This document shows, piece after piece, positions 31,987 through 34,974 of a DNA stretch of 34,974 nucleotides. Source of the stretch: Cuniculiplasma sp052315415 (GTDB lineage Archaea > Thermoplasmatota > Thermoplasmata > Thermoplasmatales > Thermoplasmataceae); the NCBI GenBank assembly GCA_052315415.1, contig JBLSDH010000015.1, forward strand, positions 1-34,974, written 5' to 3'. How positions within the stretch are numbered: position 1 is the first letter of the stretch; every line of letters begins with the position of its first letter. The notes beneath the pieces were generated by a model, which searched no databases, had not been told where the DNA came from, and saw nothing but the letters and a program-made list of their open reading frames with translations. A program made the translations under genes and the position numbers.

Positions 31987-32943
31987 GTGAATTTTGGTAT
32001 AGTTGGTTTAGGAAATCATTCTTTGAACAGGGTAATGCCAGCAATAGTTGAGTGTGGTAACAAAATATCTGCCGTAACCACGGGAAATAAAGAAAAAGGT
32101 AGAGAAGTTGCAGAAAAATTTTCATGCGAGTATTATGACAGTTATGACAGGATGCTCCAGTCCAATATTGATGCTGTTTACATAGGATCTCCAAATTTCT
32201 TGCACTATTCTCAGGCCATGAGGGCTATAAATTTTAAAAAACACATACTTATGGAAAAACCCATGACATTAAAATCAATTGAAGCCTCTGAAATAAATGA
32301 ATTTTCTAAAAAAAATGGAGTGAAGGTTGCAATAGGGTTCCATCTTCGTTTTCACCCTGCAATTGAATTGTTAAAACATCACCTAAATCAGGAATGGGAA
32401 ATACCAATAATTGTAAATGGTTACTGGGGTCATGGTAACACCCACTCCAGCCCTGAAGAATCAAGAAAATGGTGGAGTGAAGAGGATAAGGTAGGTGGTG
32501 GATCTGTCATGGGTACGGGTGTTCATGTGATCGATTCAATTATGAACATTTACAAGAAATTTCCAAGAAAGGTAACCGCATACAGAATTCCTGAGGAGAA
32601 GATAATAGATGAAAGTATGATGATAAATCTACATTTTGAGGGCGGGTTTGCCAGTGCATTCTCCTCAAGGGCAACAAATAATCCATCCAACGATCTTGTG
32701 GTGCTTACGAAGAACAATAATTACAGAATTGTTAATTTTTATTCCACCGGGGGTGAGTTTAAGTTTTTCAAGAACGGGCAACTTTTAAAAGAAGACAAAA
32801 TAAATTCATTATACAAAAGTGAGGTGGAGGGCTTTGTCAATTATGTGGAAAATAAAAACTCACTTATTGCAACAGGCAAGGATGGTTATAATGCTGTCAG
32901 GATTGTTGAAGAAGCACAGAAATTTATATCACTGATAAGGTAA
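31987..32943 (+). CDS. Gfo/Idh/MocA-family NAD(P)-dependent oxidoreductase
   Basis: A 318-residue protein: Rossmann motif FGIVGLGNHSLNRVMPAI at the N-terminus, VYIGSPNFLHYSQAMRAINF, the EKPMTLKSIEA motif with the conserved Lys, and the C-terminal alpha/beta domain with GGGSVMGTGVHVIDSIMNIY. The family oxidises or reduces sugars and related compounds. GTG 31987 is the start: the ATG overlapping it runs straight into a stop, and AAGTATATTT lies about 27 bases upstream. The substrate is unknown. An uptake or surface-sugar role would fit other genes in the window, but there is no operon to support it. Confidence 0.88.
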   Translation: MNFGIVGLGNHSLNRVMPAIVECGNKISAVTTGNKEKGREVAEKFSCEYYDSYDRMLQSNIDAVYIGSPNFLHYSQAMRAINFKKHILMEKPMTLKSIEASEINEFSKKNGVKVAIGFHLRFHPAIELLKHHLNQEWEIPIIVNGYWGHGNTHSSPEESRKWWSEEDKVGGGSVMGTGVHVIDSIMNIYKKFPRKVTAYRIPEEKIIDESMMINLHFEGGFASAFSSRATNNPSNDLVVLTKNNNYRIVNFYSTGGEFKFFKNGQLLKEDKINSLYKSEVEGFVNYVENKNSLIATGKDGYNAVRIVEEAQKFISLIR

Positions 32944-33003
32944 AAAGTAAAGCAAAAAGTGAATTTCACCATTCAGAATTTTTTATCCATAATTTCAAAA
33001 TTA

Positions 33004-33088
33004 TGCAGAGGGAGGGATTTGAACCCTCGTATCCCTGCGGAACCAGACCCTCAATCTGGCGCCTTTGACCAGTCTCGACAACCTCTGC
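33004..33088 (-). tRNA. tRNA-Leu (GAG)
   Basis: Minus-strand class II tRNA: acceptor GCAGAGG/CCTCTGC, anticodon stem CCAGA/TCTGG with loop TTGAGGG (anticodon GAG), long variable arm, T arm GAGGG-TTCAAAT-CCCTC, discriminator A, no CCA and no intron. The acceptor is identical to that of the tRNA-Leu(CAA) at 19012-19096. Confidence 0.95.
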
Positions 33089-33124
33089 TCAAATTCTGAA
33101 ATGTAGTAAAGCATATTTAATTTG

Positions 33125-34144
33125 TCATCGTTGCTTAGCTTTACTGAGGAATATTAGGATTTCTCCATTATATTTTAAATTCTTTGTAAATGGATTCTCA
33201 TATTTTCCATCCTTGTAAAGAGACAGTGGTATTTTTCCCTCATCAATCAATTTTTTAATAACATCTGGCAGTTCATATCCTATCATGTCCATGTAAATTT
33301 TTTCATCAATAATGTATTCTCCAGAAGAAATCATAACACTATTCAGGAAATGCCCCGCCTCTGGCCTGGTTATGGATGTTAAAATGGCCGAAGAGCTCAT
33401 ATTTCCCCTTACAATAACATTATCCGCACCAGCCTCAACTGCATGTATTCTGCTGCTCTCATTGAGTAACTCAATTGTCACCTTGATTTCAGGTTTGATT
33501 TTTTTTGCTGTCATAATTATTAATATGGATTCAGCATCAACAGCAAGAGGATCACTCGATCCGTATTTCTCATTAGGAAAAATTATAATGGATACTGCAT
33601 CTTTAATTCCAGCCATTACGAGATCTTCCCTGTTTAAAGGATTTCCTTTGATGAATTCCCCTCTATCCTTTAACTCCTTGGATTCTTCGTTTCCAAGTAT
33701 AAGGATGGGATATTTCATTTCAATTAATTTGTTGATCAAATCTGAATATCTGTCAGTATAGTTGCATATGATTGAGTGTTTTTCCATTTTAGTACGTATT
33801 CTTCCAAGCCTTTTAAGAATTTTTGCGTCAACTATTTCAGCCGCAATTGATACCAAAAGAAAACTGAATGTTCCTATACCGATTATCATTACAATGATAC
33901 CATTCAGTTTTCCATAAAATCCCACTATTGTAACGTCACCGTAACCTACTGTTGTGACGGTTTGCATTGTCCACCAAAGGGATTCAAATAGTGAATGGAT
34001 TCCAGAAGATTTTATTGGATTTTCAATCAGATATTCGGAAAAAACACTGTAAATTATTACCAGAATAGCTATGAATAATGTTCTACCAATGTTCTGTTTT
34101 AGAATCTTTTTAAAATTTTCAACCAGATTTTTAAGATTGACCAA
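33125..34144 (-). CDS. Two-helix K+ channel with RCK (TrkA) domains, MthK-like
   Basis: A 339-residue potassium channel: first helix at about residues 22-40, pore helix LFESLWWTMQTV, selectivity filter TVGYGD at residues 65-70, and second helix with IIVMIIGIGTFSFLLVSI. The C-terminal part is an RCK_N Rossmann-like domain (HSIICNYTDRYSDLINKL, where the usual GxGxxG is replaced) and a TrkA_C domain ending in FLSKAKQR. The tetramer is gated by a cytoplasmic RCK ring. The start codon is TTG 34144 with an AATTTTATTAT element about 25 bases upstream. Confidence 0.93.
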   Translation of the reverse strand: MVNLKNLVENFKKILKQNIGRTLFIAILVIIYSVFSEYLIENPIKSSGIHSLFESLWWTMQTVTTVGYGDVTIVGFYGKLNGIIVMIIGIGTFSFLLVSIAAEIVDAKILKRLGRIRTKMEKHSIICNYTDRYSDLINKLIEMKYPILILGNEESKELKDRGEFIKGNPLNREDLVMAGIKDAVSIIIFPNEKYGSSDPLAVDAESILIIMTAKKIKPEIKVTIELLNESSRIHAVEAGADNVIVRGNMSSSAILTSITRPEAGHFLNSVMISSGEYIIDEKIYMDMIGYELPDVIKKLIDEGKIPLSLYKDGKYENPFTKNLKYNGEILIFLSKAKQR

Positions 34145-34259
34145 TGCTTAGAGATTTAGTAAGCATAATAAAATTTTTTGAAAAATATTTACTTCATAGA
34201 AACACAGAGTATTACACTATGAGAAAAGTTTAAAATTAATTTTAATATTGGGAGTTGAA

Positions 34260-34333
34260 GGGGCTGTAGCTTAGCTAGGTAGAGCGCTTGGCTCATAACC
34301 AAGTGGTCATTGGTTCGAATCCGATCAGCCCCA
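34260..34333 (+). tRNA. tRNA with CAT anticodon (elongator Met or Ile2)
   Basis: Plus-strand cloverleaf: acceptor GGGGCTG/CAGCCCC, anticodon stem CTTGG/CCAAG with loop CTCATAA (anticodon CAT), T arm ATTGG-TTCGAAT-CCGAT, discriminator A. The G1-C72 pair and absence of three G-C pairs in the anticodon stem argue against initiator tRNA. Elongator Met and agmatidine-modified Ile2 cannot be separated with certainty. Confidence 0.92.
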
Positions 34334-34352
34334 TATTTAAAATGGTATGTAT

Positions 34353-34378
34353 ATCACAACAAAAAAGTTGTGATTTTT
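34353..34378 (+). terminator. Terminator-like hairpin after the tRNA
   Basis: ATCACAAC and GTTGTGAT form an 8-bp stem around an A-rich loop, followed by TTTTTATATA. The hairpin plus T-run 20 bases after the tRNA could stop transcription; archaeal polymerase mainly needs the T-run. Confidence 0.4.
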
Positions 34379-34569
34379 ATATATAATTATATAATTTGTT
34401 GTATATTGTTAATTAAGTTTTGAACCAAAGATAAGGAAATAAAATAGATCAACTTTAATTAAGGATTTAACGATTAAAATTTTATAGGGTCTTTAACTGG
34501 TTCAACAATAGATGTTTAAGAGTCTAGATTTTAACTTTCTTTGTCTATTGAATAGTTAAATTTAAACAA

Positions 34570-34972
34570 TTATAATAGAATTTTGACAACCTTAAATTTT
34601 TGACTCGAATAATTTCTGTTCTTTATAATTTTTTTAACCTTATAAAATACTTTTGGATATATTCCCTTATCAAAAATGGGCTCAAATTTCAACCATAGAA
34701 TCAAGTTATAGAATTCCAAAACATCATCATATTCCAAATAATTTTCCTCTTCTTTTCCAATGATCTGAGTTTCATCAAAGTTGTTTGTTTCCTTACCAAT
34801 ATACCTAATAAGGCAGCAATGATGTGTATCTTATGAGGATTTCGAATAACCACCCTAATTCTGCTATCTTCGTTCTGTAGTTCGTGATTTTCATTGCAAT
34901 ATGAACAATAACAGCATTTTCAAGTTCTATTTATCCAGATTTCCCTTGTATTTCATGTAAATCTTCATAGCT
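34570..34972 (-). pseudogene. Frameshifted gene with Cys-rich (zinc-ribbon-like) segment, runs off the window
   Basis: On the minus strand a frame carries KCCYCSYCNENHELQ and then RIRVVIRNPHKIHIIAALLG, after which the protein-like reading continues only in the next frame: YIGKETNNFDETQIIGKEEE, YDDVLEFYNLILWLKFEP and FDKGIYPKVFYKVKKIIKNR, ending at TAA 34570-34572. Stops also interrupt the part nearer the right edge. The Cys pairs suggest a zinc ribbon or zinc finger, as in transposases or regulators, but the family is not identified. The gene is disrupted by at least one frameshift. Confidence 0.5.
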
Positions 34973-34974
34973 AC

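Noticed and set aside
33312..33761. 149-codon plus-strand frame inside the K+ channel gene
   Set aside because: It is antisense to the well-conserved RCK domain and shows no family resemblance.
34353..34378. An attachment-site repeat of the tRNA-Met
   Set aside because: The inverted repeat is a short hairpin with a T-run, not a copy of the tRNA 3' end; no such direct repeat was seen in the window.

Overview
The window reads as a chromosome segment of a thermoacidophilic euryarchaeon of the order Thermoplasmatales (Ferroplasma / Acidiplasma / Cuniculiplasma-like). Archaeal markers are TFB next to Gar1, aTrm56, Dph6, a Pcc1-like protein and tRNA genes without encoded CCA. Many genes have an A/T-rich TATA box about 22-30 bases before the start codon, which implies leaderless mRNAs. 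A TPP riboswitch, rare in Archaea but known from Thermoplasma and relatives, and an alkyltransferase-endonuclease V fusion, known from Ferroplasma, support the placement. The exact species cannot be fixed from this sequence alone.

Bases 1 to about 6270 are an accessory, gene-poor, decaying zone. It holds the end of an unidentified gene, a small membrane protein, a DNA methyltransferase that has lost its N-terminal catalytic part, a tiny ribbon-helix-helix-like ORF and a long minus-strand gene broken by many stops and frameshifts. Further right are an apparently intact HicBA toxin-antitoxin pair, a serine recombinase relic with an in-frame stop, a sharply bounded GC-rich island full of hairpins (about 4285-4680), a HEPN-like orphan protein and 0.85 kb of A/T-rich DNA.

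Bases 6300 to 34330 are dense, mostly housekeeping chromosome. In order: a GNAT acetyltransferase; three ADP/GDP-heptose pathway genes (hddA, gmhA, divergent gmhB); tRNA-Asn; aTrm56 with an ArsR-like regulator; an MFS drug exporter and a two-gene ABC exporter; a TPP riboswitch with a putative thiamine MFS transporter; a family 2 glycosyltransferase; an SHMT-like PLP enzyme in an operon with a CBS protein carrying a hibernation-factor-like tail; and tRNA-Leu(CAA), Pcc1-like, TFB and Gar1.

The second half of this core holds an orphan protein, tRNA-Leu(CAG) overlapping the AGT-endonuclease V gene, a large RND-family membrane protein, peroxiredoxin, Dph6, a radical SAM protein, a PH-like membrane protein, a winged-helix-like protein with PurB, a ClC chloride channel with CBS domains, a Gfo/Idh/MocA oxidoreductase, tRNA-Leu(GAG), a K+ channel with an RCK domain, and tRNA-Met(CAT). 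The right edge after the tRNA-Met is again decayed, with a frameshifted minus-strand gene.

Functional themes are translation and RNA modification (Trm56, Gar1, Pcc1, Dph6, four elongator-type tRNAs plus a CAT tRNA, and the possible ribosome-hibernation protein), cell-surface sugar synthesis (heptose genes, glycosyltransferase, Gfo/Idh), membrane export and ion transport, and DNA repair and redox defence.
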